From Bursaphelenchus xylophilus (Eukaryota > Nematoda > Chromadorea > Rhabditida > Aphelenchoididae), in contig CAJFCV020000006.1 in the NCBI GenBank assembly GCA_904066235.2, positions 8,618,001 to 8,682,000 on the forward strand: a stretch of 64,000 nucleotides of DNA, read 5' to 3'. Every line of letters begins with the position of its first letter. Within the stretch, counting starts at the first letter, position 1. Below the pieces are notes generated by a model that saw only the letters and a program-made list of their open reading frames with translations, was not told where the DNA came from and made no database searches. This document shows, piece after piece, positions 35,415 through 46,809 of the stretch. Both the position numbers and the translations under genes were made by a program.

Positions 35415-36717
35415 GCACCGTGCAAAGCCATGAGATTGACCTTGCACAGTGCAGTGACAGCCAATTTTTGCACTGTGCAGTCAAACAAATTTTCCAATTT
35501 TTGCACAGTGCAATCCATTCAACTTGCTTCTGCACTGTGCAGAAATCCCATTTGCACTGTGCACTCCCTCGCACTCCATGCTCCACTCGCCTCACGGTCG
35601 ACTGCACGGTGCACCTTGAACTTGTCGCGGCCTTCCCCCTTCTTCCTTTTTTCCACGCCACAATCTCGCGCACTTCATTTTCGGAAAGTTGAGTGGCCTC
35701 AATTCCGTCGCCGACCTCGGAGCGAGTTTCTGTGCACCGTGCGGAAAATTCCCCCCTTCCTTTTGGGTTCTTTGTTTTTGTCGCCACACAATTTTGTTTT
35801 CACGGTGCGAACGCACTCTTTCTCCGATGACGACTGCACTGTGCGGTGGGTGTTTTGAGGATTTTGCGGGGAAGGAAAGGGGGGAAAGCAGGTCGTGTCG
35901 TTTCCATGGATGCGATGGGATTTGCAGAAAAACGGGGAAATGGAGATTTGGGTTGGGAAAGGAGCGACAAACACGGCCAAAGGTCTTGTTCCTGTCGCCG
36001 GAGATGAGCGACAAGTTTTGACGACCCCAAACTCCCCCGTGGATTGACCCTCAAACCCGTCGCAAACCCAATTTGGCCTCCCATGCGATCCTTTCGCCCT
36101 CAAATTTGGGCTCGCATTGCGCAATCTCGAGATTTCGCGACTTGGAGATGCGACTTCCGGACCCACTTGGAAATGCATCGCCTCCGAGATTGCGCATTCA
36201 TTCCTTTTGAAATGCACAGTGCACTCGTTTCCGCATTCGATTCATCGCCGATTTGAAAGCTGCGGGGTGCAAGGAGAATGAGCTTCAAATTTCACAGTGC
36301 GGGAGTTGGGACAAAAATTTTGGGGTCTGGTTTTCTGCACAGTGCGAGGTTTGCGATGTGATTCAGAGGATTGGATTTTGCACAGTGCGAAATCTGCGAC
36401 AAGACTCTGCATGGATTTTCCTGCACTGTGCATTCATTTTTGATTGTCGCGATGCTGGTTCATTTTGAGATTCGGGTTCCCCGCGCATTTCATTTTTTTC
36501 TTCTGCACTGTGCGGCGGTCAAAATTTTTGAAACAATTTCACAGTGCAAAAAAATCAATGTGAAAACATTTTGCACTGTGCACTGTGCGATCTTTCGCAC
36601 AGTGCTGAACTTGCTTTCCCATTGCACAGTGCAAACTCATTTCTCTTCCTTTTTTCCCTTGCACCGTGCATTTCGTCATTTCGCAAGCCACTAACCAACT
36701 TTCCGTTTGCACGGTGC
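35415..36717. repeat. GC-richer non-coding island with 20 GCACNGTGC palindromes
   Basis: Exact copies of the 9-bp palindrome GCACNGTGC start at 35415, 35444, 35470, 35503, 35532, 35554, 35604, 35734, 35836, 36214, 36347, 36380, 36423, 36505, 36573, 36580, 36597, 36624, 36661 and 36709. Most are extended to TGCACNGTGCA or TTGCACNGTGC, and several one-off copies (TCACAGTGC, TCACGGTGC) lie between them. All four bases occur at the centre. A motif with eight fixed bases is expected about once in 65 kb. The region is clearly richer in G+C than the flanks and has long overlapping open frames in several frames, including 172 codons on minus (35699-36217). These overlap each other, show no domain and read the palindrome in different frames, so I treat them as by-products of composition. 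The spacing is irregular (7 to 378 bp), so this is a cluster and not a tandem array. Confidence 0.8.
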
Positions 36718-38950
36718 GCTAGCAAAAAGTTCTGGAAAGTCTTTGTTTTGAGGCCAAATTTCGGGGCTTTTGTCCACAAAAGCGCGACGGATCGATTTCG
36801 TGGACGGGCTTAGTGGGGTCAGGGCGGGGTATTTGATTATTTCTCGAGTCTGTTTGATCAAAGTTTGGGTTTGAGCGACTTGACTTTTGGTCCGAGCAAA
36901 AGACTTTGGGTATCTACTGGAGTGAGATGATGGAGATCGAGGTTATTAGAAGGGTCTGTAAACATAGTAATCATCAAAAATCGGGGGTTTTGTGCTGTCA
37001 TTAGACGACTTTAAAAGGCAGGCTTTTGAGGTGCCAAAAATTGATGATTTCTTTGGGAAAAGTGTAAAAATTTCAAAATTTCTAGCGATAACTCGGTCAT
37101 AATTTTTTAATGATGTATCGGTCATGGTCCAATTTGAGTACTAAAAGTGAAATTTGCAAAAGTTATTTGATTTTTGATATTTTTTTTTTAATTTTGAAAT
37201 TTTCGAATTTTTCGTCGAAAAAACCTAAAAAAGAAAAATTGTTTTAATGATAAGTAAGTTTCAAAGATTATTTCATTATATTTATCAATTATTTTGCACT
37301 TTTTTCATGTCTTTTGTCATTATTTTTTGATTCTCCCACTAATTATCCTCGAATTTTCGACTCAAAACTGCCCTCCGAAGGTTGGCAGGTAGGTCAACGA
37401 CTGTATTATAACGTGAAGAAGACTCCACTCCCTGTTTTCTCGTTTAGTCACTGGTTAATCCGCCTTTGCGAAATACGGAAAATCATCGGGAATTGTTTTA
37501 TTTTGCAAAAAAATGGTCGACAGTACGCGGGTTTTGAAAGTTTTTGCTTACACATTGCCTGTGAAAGGGAGGGAAAGTGTGGGGATTTGAGAGATTGGTA
37601 TAATAATTTACGGGGATTTGGGAAGATTTGACGATGCCTTGATCCTTATAGTCTGCTCTTTTTAGTGGGGTTTTTGTAGGAAAAGGTCAAAAATCGAGGT
37701 CTTTGATGATTACAAAAATTTGCAATCATTTGGAGCTATGTATATTCGTTTTTGAGAAAAAAGAATTTTTATCCGTCGTAACAGGAGCTTGTATTTAGTC
37801 GATTAATATCAAATACCCCTGATTTTTTTCTATTTTTTGGTTTAAAAATTGATTTTTTTCCACTGGCCTAACATTGAGGTTGCAAATTTACTTTCCTTCA
37901 AATTTAGTACATACATTTTCCTTATTAAACACATTTTTTATAATTCTTTTTGTCGTACTGTAGCCTTGATTTAGCCTCTTGTTTGCCGATAAAGAAAAGA
38001 GTGATGAAATAAGTTACTTGAAAGCCCCCCAAAAAGGCTATGATTCATGGTAATGTTAGGAGAAAAAACACTTGAAGACTGACTTTTCCGTTACTGTGAA
38101 TGCACCCAATTATTTCTCCGTCCCACATATTTCGAGGGGATTTTTATGATTTTTGCTTTCAAACTCTTTTTTTGCTGAAAAAATGGAATTTCAAAATTCG
38201 GGGGAAAATTCGAATCTTTAATTTTTGACATGGTTTTAACTTGGTTTTAAATTGGAGTACAATTTACTAGCTTTTTTACTATTTTTTGATGATTTTTAAA
38301 AAATAAAATTTTTATTTTTTCGACCAAAAAGTGCAAATTTAAATTTAAAAAATTTGATTTTCAGTTCAATTTAATTTTTGCCGAAGAACTTTATTATAGT
38401 ACACTGTTATGTTTTTCAAATTTTTCTTTCTGAAGATCTCATTTTACATCTTCTTACGAACCGATCTCGGTAATTGAGAAAATCTTATTTGTCTAGTCGG
38501 CGAAGAATCTCTCGGAGATTTATGTGTTGGAAAAATGAGAAGAAATCCTTCCAAAATTATGCAAATTTGAAAAGAAAACAAGTAAAAAAGTGGTCGTCAA
38601 GGTGTCGGAACGTGAGATTCGGCAGGTGGAATGGGAATGAAGGTGGTCGGCGGATTCTTGTCGAGGGCGATTTAGTAAGAGTTTGTATTCTGGTAATTCA
38701 CGATTTCAGGGTTTATAGGATTTTTTAGGATGGAAGGGAGAAGGTGACGAATAGAAAAAAGTAGATGTTTGAGGTTGTGGTAGGTCGACAGGGTTGCTCT
38801 TATATCTCGGCTTCTCTTGCAAAAGGCGAACTAGAACTTTGGGCAATTGATATGTGGCCCATACCCGATGTGTTTGCCAAATCTAGCAAAAATCCGAGAG
38901 TCGCACTTTTGAGTACTTCGTTGCCAAATAAATTAGCTACCTATTGGATT
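36718..38950. other. AT-rich region without recognisable gene
   Basis: About 2.2 kb of T/A-rich, intron-like sequence with many short homopolymer runs. Short frames (37314-37631, 38474-38728) lack domains and splice context. The palindrome of the preceding island stops abruptly at 36717. Confidence 0.4.
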
Positions 38951-38958
38951 GTTCAGAA

Positions 38959-39845
38959 CGTAGTGGACGTTTTTGTCCCCACCCCGGTTTTGTCCCCAAG
39001 ACGGTTTTGTCCCCAAGACGTTTTTGTCCCCAGTTTTTTTATTTTTTTGTCCCCACACCGGTTTTGTCCCCAGGACGTTTTTGTCCCCAAGCTGGATAGT
39101 ACGATTAAAAATTATGCATTCAGATGTTAATGCTGTTGGTTTGGTGCACAGTACTGCTCAAACAACTTGTTCTTAGCGCTTGGTACTGTATAGTACGAGG
39201 TGGTACTATATAGCACGAGGTAAAAATTAAGCCATAACACGTCAATGCTATGGGTTTGAAGCCCAGTGCTTCTCAAAAATGTGTTTTAGCACATGGTACT
39301 ATATAGCACGAATTTGTTTTTGCACAAAATGAACGTCTGATCAGTACTGCATACCAAAACAACGTCATTCACGCGTTATAGCTTAATTTTTACCTCGTGC
39401 TATATAGTACCACCTTGTACTATACAGTACCAAGTGCTAAAAACACATTTTTTGAGAAGTGCGGGGCTTCAAACCAACAGCATTAACGCGTTATGGCTTA
39501 ATTTTTACCTCGTGCTATATAGTACCACCTCGTACTATACAGTACCAAGCGCTAAGAACAAGTTGTTTGAGCAGTACTGTGCACCAAACCAACAGCATTA
39601 ACATCTGAATGCATAATTTTTAATCGTACTATCCAGCTTGGGGACAAAAACGTCCTGGGGACAAAACCGGTGTGGGGACAAAAAAATAAAAAAAGTGGGG
39701 ACAAAAACGCCTTGGGGACAAAACCGTCCTGGGGACAAAGCCGGTCTGGGGACAAAAAGGCTCGAAAAAAGTGGGGACAAAAACGTCCTGGGGACAAAAC
39801 CGTCTTGGGGACAAAACCGGGGTGGGGACAAAACCGGGCCCAATC
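38959..39845. mobile_element. Foldback (long inverted repeat) element with terminal minisatellites
   Basis: Two arms of about 350 bp each are imperfect reverse complements, around a short centre near 39310-39390. The flanks carry the same 8 bp, GTTCAGAA, at 38951-38958 and 39846-39853, consistent with an 8-bp target duplication (as in hAT-type insertions). The outer part of each arm is a minisatellite of roughly 18 bp built on TTTTGTCCCC (left) or GGGGACAAAA (right): five units on the left and about ten on the right. The inner part repeats GGTACTATATAGCACGAGG and a TAAAAATTAAGCCATAAC block, each also duplicated within the arm. There is no transposase frame; the short ORFs here are translations of the minisatellite. 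A transcript across it would fold into a long hairpin. Confidence 0.85.
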
Positions 39846-39853
39846 GTTCAGAA

Positions 39854-42800
39854 AGTCCCGTCGTCTTTTTATTCTTTTGTTTTACAAGAATTTGTTAATT
39901 ATTTGGCAATGTGAATATATTCATTTGATACAGCTTTTTCTCCTCTACAAAACTGTGCTTCTAGTTTTTTTTGAAAATCTAATTTTTGATTATTTTTCGG
40001 GCTTAAAATTGAACCATCCAGGAAGCAAAAATCTTTGAAATTCAACCTTAATAAGGGACGATGATTTTCGAGCTATTTCTCCCCCGTTTTCTTCATTTTT
40101 TATAAAACCTTTGGCTGTGTAAATGGTCAGAGTTCATGGAAAAGAGCCCTATAAAGCTGGGCAAACAGATGTCCTCCATTCTAATTTTTTTCCAAATTTT
40201 ATGGGGAAGCGTCCAAAAACGACAAAATCTACTCGCTTAATAGTCCTAAACTCGCGTTAGTTTTTGAGCATCAAGCTGATTAATTAAAATAAAGGGCTTA
40301 TTTTGATGACATTAATCTTTTTATTGCCTTATTTTGGGTATTCCTCAAATTTCTCTTCATTTTTTAAACTCCACTCCCTTCCTAGGCCCTTCCTCTTCAG
40401 TTTTTCATCGAATTTCTAATTGAATTTGCCTTCCCTTGCCATTAAAAACAGCTGACTGAAAAAAAAACAAAACAAGCCAACACGAATCATGAAAGTTTTT
40501 TTTTTCACTTTTTTCGTTGCAAAAAATGCCGGAAACGTTATGATTTACCGGAAAACTCATTGAAACGTTGGCAAGGACATTTGTCTCCGAACACTTTTCG
40601 AGAGGCAAATGTTTTTAGATGCCTCTAAAAAATTTACAAGCCTCAATGGATCGGATTTCCTGCAATTTTTAAAGGTTTCGCGATTTGCACCAGGAAATTA
40701 TTACTTTTTTTTCATTTTTTGGGATTTTTGGAGTTTTTTTTTTGACACAAGCAGGAAGTAAAGCTTTAACGAAATCTTTGGAGGGCTAAAAAGTGATTTG
40801 AAAACAATGTTTTTATGAGTTTGAGGGAAAAGAATTGATAAAATGCAAAATTTCGAGCTTTTTTGAGCCCGATTTTTATAAAAAATGGCAAAAATGATGA
40901 CTTAATTTATAGGTTGTATTGCTAAAAATTTTAGGTTGAAAAAATCGGCGTTAATTAGGGTTATCAGTCGAAAATCTCAGTTTTCAGATTTTTCAAAATT
41001 TTCAATTTTTTTTTATTTTTTGGCCAAATTGTGGTCCACATATTCAAATAAACCCTAAAAATTACCTTTATTTTCCCTGTTTTTGTAATTCCTTTTTTTG
41101 CCTCCTCAACTTTTCCCTGACAATCCTCTAAAAATACCCGATTCCTCACGTAACAACTACAACATTCTCCACAATCCACCTACCCAAAACCCGTCTTTTG
41201 TATGGCTGGCCCTCTAAAACAATGCTCAGAATACAAGGGCCCCCAAATTCTTGCATTCTCAACAGTTTCGCGACGAATTTTTTGTGCACTTTTTCAAAAG
41301 TCGATTATCTTTTGACTAAAATAATGGAAAACGCCGGCTTTAACATTGGCTTTTAAAAAAACGGCTGCCACAAGTCCGAAAGTGCCGCGAATTCCCTTTT
41401 CGACGTTTCTTCGGCCCCGTCTTTGCATAAATTCATTTGGACGGGCGGCGAACGTTCAATTTCACAAAGTTTATCAGGCCGAGAAATTTTATTTATGTCG
41501 GCTGAAGAGCGGGTTATAATACGTTTTGTCTGCAGGGTGGATGGTTTGGGCTTGCGGGCTTGCGAGCACGGTATTTTCCAGCGTTTAGAGTATACTTTAT
41601 AAATATTTTTTGGCTGTATAAAGTTTTTTATGGCGTACAAATCAAAAAGCGATGACATTCACAACAACTTTATGCTTCATTTATGCTATATGAGGAATTT
41701 ATGCTCCTGAGCACATTTTACAGTTAGCTAGAGCCTTTGTTTGTCGGTTAGTGCAGTATTCTTCGAATACAAACAGGTTAGAAGCAGTTCATGCTCGATC
41801 TCCGAAACCATAAAGAGGATTCTTTTACATACATACATTTAAAAAATGTCCAAGATTTGTCTTTTCTCCAACAGAATATCTGCTTGAGGGCATTGATTGG
41901 TAATCAGTCAGCCTTTTATAGCATAATGATGTCTCTTTGTCAGCCCTAAGAACATCTCATGTACCTCTTCTCAGAAGCAATCTACATATGTCACATTTCA
42001 AACCGCACGCTCCTTTCACGGCTGCAAACACTTTGATCTCGAAAAATTGACCAAAGATGACCCTATTTTTAGGCAATTGTCCTCCAAATTCCCCCATCTC
42101 AATCACCCTTCCAGCTTCCTTGTTTTGAGCGCCTTTGGTCCTAAAAACATGGCCAATAAATTAGAATCATCTTTACGGCACCCTCTCCGTTCTTATTTTA
42201 TTTTTTCCCTAATTGAAATACGATTTTATTCTCCTTCGACAAATCGGGGATTGGCCAAATCTGCTGTAGAGACGGACAAAATGCCCGAGGGGATTTTTGT
42301 CCCTTGTTTTTATTTTTGGAAGTCGCAAACACTCGGCTATACGATGGAAAATGGAGATAAATGGGGGCTTAATGAAGGGTTTTGAACTGTCAGTAATCTT
42401 TGTCCGGGAATCTATAGTTTAGAGGGTTTAACGCCGGTAATCCGGGAAATTTTTTGTCATAAAACTTGGCCGAAAAGTTATGGAGGTGAAGGGCTGGAAA
42501 AATAGTTATTGCAGAAGAAGAATAATTCAGGTTTTAGGAAAAAGTTTAGGCTAAAACACAATTTTTTGATAGCAAGGATGCTTAAGACTCAATGCCCAAA
42601 TTCTCCGCCTTGGAAGATTCAAGGAAGTTTGGGACCATCCTTATTAGTCACATCATCTTTTTTCCTTCCAATAAAAATTCAGCGCATGCTTTTCTCCCTC
42701 CACAAACAACGATCTTTAATTTTTCCTTAATTAAATGTCATAATAATCCTTGTCTTACACATTTGGCCTTTACGAAGCCCTTTTATTCCTGCCGGATGCA

Positions 42801-43654
42801 CTTTTTTCACAATCTTTTTTCGTTTTCTCAATTTTATTTTCGTTAAAAGGTTAACATGAATGTCCCAGACATAAGCGAAGGTAATTGGCATCCCTTGCTC
42901 GTTCCCTTTGAGACAGGTGTTTTTTCTACCGCAAAAATAAACCCGAGTTGACGGGCTTTTCGGAATATTCAATAGACCCCAAACGTTGGTCAAGTCCGGG
43001 CGTTTCTGTCGTTAATGAGGTTTGAGAAAAGAGTGGCGTCATCGAGGGGAAGGAACCGCAGAGTAACTTTTCAGATGTTCTGACTTTTTTTCTAGGAAAA
43101 AATGCAACTTAATTTTTTTGCTTGTAGTTTTTATGACCTTTTCAGTCTTAAAGTGCCACAAAGTCAATCAAAATCTTTACTTCTAACCTTTCCCACTTCT
43201 TCAAGGAAAAATTTCATTACTTTCTAAGGATCTATCGTTGTAAATTTTGAGCTAAAAAACTCCGAAAAGTACTCTTTGAACTTTTTTTGACTTTCCTTTT
43301 TGGCGAATGACGAAACTCTTGGTCCATTTCTCTAAACCCCTTAGGCAACATTTCCCCACTCCGTAAATCCCGAACGAATTTATGGGGCTCCGTTCGATTA
43401 AAAATAAATTGAAACCAGCGCTGTATGCAAATTAATCCCGGAGAGCGCATGGGGAGACGGGGACGGAAAGTCATCCCTTATTTTCGCGGGCTCTTCGAAT
43501 TTTGCCGAGGGCATTTCGGAGCCAAATTTTCAGCGGCCCGGATTTTCTGGTAATTTATAGCCGGGAAATCGAAAAAATGTGAAAATTACTGGTTGGTTTG
43601 TCGGGTAAATGTATTTTCGAATATCTTAAAAGCCATTGAAATCGTCGCGGAAAG
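39854..43654. other. 3.8-kb region without recognisable gene
   Basis: AT-rich with homopolymer runs. Open frames up to about 110 codons (41353-41658 on minus, 42047-42385 and 42592-42846 on plus) show no domain, no consistent splice partners and overlap others in different frames. Could be a long intron or intergenic DNA; I see nothing to decide. Confidence 0.35.
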
Positions 43655-43656
43655 TA

Positions 43657-43915
43657 CTAGGCGGGCCAAAAAGTCTTGACATGTCTGCACAGTGCGCCGT
43701 CGTGCATGCAATTTGTCGCGCGGCGACAAGAAAAATTGACGGTGCAATGCGACACCGCACAGTGCAAAAAGATTGTTTTGAAAAAGGGTAAACAACGCAC
43801 AGTGCGCTCTTCATTCGCACCCCGCCAAACTTTTATCGCGCGACACCTCGTCGCGACACCGAATTCATGCGCCCGCACGGTGCGAAAACATGTCAAGACT
43901 TTTTGGCCCGCCTAG
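43657..43915. mobile_element. 259-bp MITE, TA-flanked (Tc1/mariner type) with 28-bp TIRs
   Basis: A perfect 28-bp terminal inverted repeat starts CTAGGCGGGCCAAAAAGTCT at 43657 and ends as its reverse complement at 43915. TA dinucleotides at 43655-43656 and 43916-43917 fit the TA target duplication of Tc1/mariner elements. The interior has no coding capacity. It contains four exact GCACNGTGC palindromes (43687, 43757, 43797, 43875), two of them just inside the TIRs, and a short hairpin with TTGTCGC/GCGACAA arms. This is the same palindrome that fills the island at 35.4-36.7 kb. Confidence 0.88.
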
Positions 43916-43917
43916 TA

Positions 43918-46809
43918 TTATGTTTTGTTTTGATCTGTTTTTGCACGGTGGGAGACAAAATCTATTGCATTGTGCAGATTCGAAAAAATCGTAGGCGCAA
44001 TGCGGGAGAGACCCTAAGAAAATGTTTTAATTTGCCTACGAAAGATGCCATTCAATCGCCTTCCCAAGGCGTTATTAAATTTTTTATCACTTTCCAGCCT
44101 AGGGCAGAAATTTGAATCTAAATTTTCTGCACAGTGCAAAATTTTGCAAATTTCCAAAGCTTTGCACCGCACGTTTTCCAGAGATTTCTTTCCGCAAAAC
44201 TCCACAAAAATGTCTATTAGCTACGAATTGCACACTTCGCTTTCACGTAATTTTCTCGAAAGATGTCATTTCGAATTAGAAACCACTTCGTTCAACCGCA
44301 TAAACCCGTCAATTAATTGTGAGATCCAGCGCCATTTTTATTCAGATCCCAGGTTCAAGGTCTTCCATTATGAAATTCTGTGGAAGGCGGCGAAGGAATT
44401 AGTTCTCCGACAATTTGTGAGGATTTGGGGTGAGAAAAAATGGGTGAAAAAGTAATGCCGGGTGGTTTGGTTTACCTGGTTACTGGAGGTGTTGGATAAC
44501 ATGATTCATTACTCGGTAAAGGCCATATATACATGTGACGTAGGGAAAAAAGGAAAACATGTTTTTGAAGAGATTAGAGATGGCTCTGTTTTGACATACA
44601 CTGATAAAAACTATTTCAAAACTTTTTGTACCTGTTGGAATTTTCTGCAAGGTAGCTTAAGGTCCGAAACTTTTATTTCCGCATTCGGATATCGCCACCG
44701 AGACTTGCGTAGAGGTTTAGCAAGGCCTGAGGGTCCTATCTTCAGAAGTTTACTTTATTTTGGATTCTCTACTTCTTTAATTTTTAATTTTTCTACAGTT
44801 TTTTTAACTTTTTTTGGATTTCAATGAGATTTCGACTCAAAATTTCATGTAAAGAGAGAAAAAAGTATCTCAAATCCAGGTGTCCATAAAAAACACTCGA
44901 TAGAAAGTTGTGGAATCCCTTTTAGGGTATGTTTACTCAAAGGCCTCCTTGTCCGTTCCCTCCCCAATAAACGTAGCCTTTTTTCTCTCGCTGACGTGAA
45001 AATGAGAGCGACCGGAATGAATGTACTCGGCTTTCCGAGGCTCGTTATTTTATTCGAAAGGATCTGTGAAGGTTTATTGCCGGTCATTGATCAAGTTGAG
45101 GTGTGGGATTTTTGATATATTGATGATGAAATTATGGCTGTCCGGCTTTTGTGCGACGCCTGGGGAGGTCGGACGGCCGTCAGTTTTGGGTTCAGTCATA
45201 ATTTTTTGTATTTTTTTTGCTGACGTATTTTACAACTTTTCCAACGTGTTCTTGCAGGTTTTAGGATACATTTTTTTCTTTAACGTAGATTCTGTTTTAT
45301 GAAGTACTAATTTTGCCGATAGGCTTTGACGTTTTGCGGTATTCTTGACGTACACAGAGCCTATAAATATCATGCAAGGTATGGTTTTAAAAATTAACAT
45401 TGATTTTTTAACCACAATGTTTTGGCATGTGTTAAAATTTTCAGTAATTAATGGCTGACTACCGGACTGTAGTTACGAAAATTTCAGCCATATACGTCAG
45501 TTGTTCGTTGAGTAATTGAAGTGAAATCAAAACTCGCAACTTTTCCCCCAAAGTTTTGAAATCAGTTCGCTTCCTGCTATTCACGCCATTTCGAAAATCT
45601 TTTCGGATGATCTCCTTCAAACAATTATGTATTATAAAAGTACGTTCAAGAAAAGTCAAATAAACTCTCTGCCGAGGACGGGACGCAGAAAAAAGAGCTG
45701 GTGCGAGAGAATGGAGCGGAGGGATGAATACTTGTTGTTGAGGGTAATGGCTGGCACCAAAATCTACTCCACCACCACTAAATTCGCCCCGAAGACGCAG
45801 AATTAAAATTGAAAGTGTTCATTTCGGGGGGAAATGGGCGCTGGTATCGAGCGGGGGGTTCTTCGACGGGGCAGACGGGAGAAAAGGGCTCGTCGTATAA
45901 TATGAGATGCTATATGTTCGATTTAAGAGGAGGCTAGTGGTGTTCTGAACGGAGGCAGAGGTGTGACAAGAACAATTCAGGGAGCAGTAGAAGTTTTGTT
46001 GGATGAGTTGGATGATTTAGATAGCAGAGAAAAGAAATGTCAAAAATCGGTGTTGAGATAGGTCATGGATTGTTTAAGCTTATCCAAAATGTAGCTAGCA
46101 GTGTGTAGGATCTTGCAAATTTCAAAAAGGCGGTAGCATACTTGCTGTGTCTCTTCCATGACTTTATTTTTACTTCGTATCCCAATAATCAGCAAAAATC
46201 CCGCAACCTTCTCTTTCTTGTTTTTTGGTCAGCCGTCAATTAGTGTCGTATCTCATTTAAACAAGTGCTGAACTATGGATTCATTCTGCTTTATTGATAT
46301 GGGTGTAATAAATTAATGAATGATGCTGGGAAAGTGTGGGAGTAAAATGTTTAGTAATCCCAATTGGTTTGCACCTTGGATTTTTTGGAAACCACCTTAT
46401 TTATATGGCTTAAAAAAGACTGTGCGGCCTTGGGCAACTATTACTTTTTTTACGGTTTAATCCCATAACTATTACGAATTAGTCGTTGGAAGTCGAGATT
46501 GTAGGCCTTCTTTGTCTGTGAATTTATGAACCTTGTAATTGGTCTTACGTCGACCTAGGAAAGAGGATTCATATTAGACTTTGATGAGTTTATTTTGTAA
46601 CCTTTGTGCTCTAAAAGAAGACTTAAAGATTCCTCTTCCGATCTTCATTATGTTCCCGCATGTTTCTCGCGTTTCCCTCTCCATATTTTGGCTGGTTTTT
46701 GCTACTGAAAATGCTAATTGAATTCCAGAGAACCCGGGTACATCTATTGTAATCAGCCAACAAAAAACCGGTATAAAGCACAAAAAAGTCATTAGAAAAA
46801 CGGGACACA
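43918..46809. other. 2.9-kb region upstream of the ERICH3-like gene, no gene seen
   Basis: One more exact GCACNGTGC lies at 44129, and half-matching copies are near 43943 and 43973. The 136-codon frame at 44045-44455 and the 121-codon frame at 44462-44827 have no recognisable domain or splice context. The last few hundred bases probably hold the promoter of the gene at 46810. Confidence 0.4.

Noticed and set aside
35420..36694. Overlapping ORFs up to 172 codons on both strands in the GC-rich island
   Set aside because: They overlap in several frames, contain no domain or splice-site pattern, and read the same palindrome in different frames (TVQ, LHSA, CTVR), so composition explains them.
38973..39843. 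ORFs with FCPQDVFVP repeats on both strands
   Set aside because: They are translations of the GGGGACAAAA minisatellite in the foldback element; the same DNA is open in several frames.
44045..44455. 136-codon ORF next to the MITE
   Set aside because: No recognisable domain; composition and lack of splice context fit chance in a low-stop stretch.
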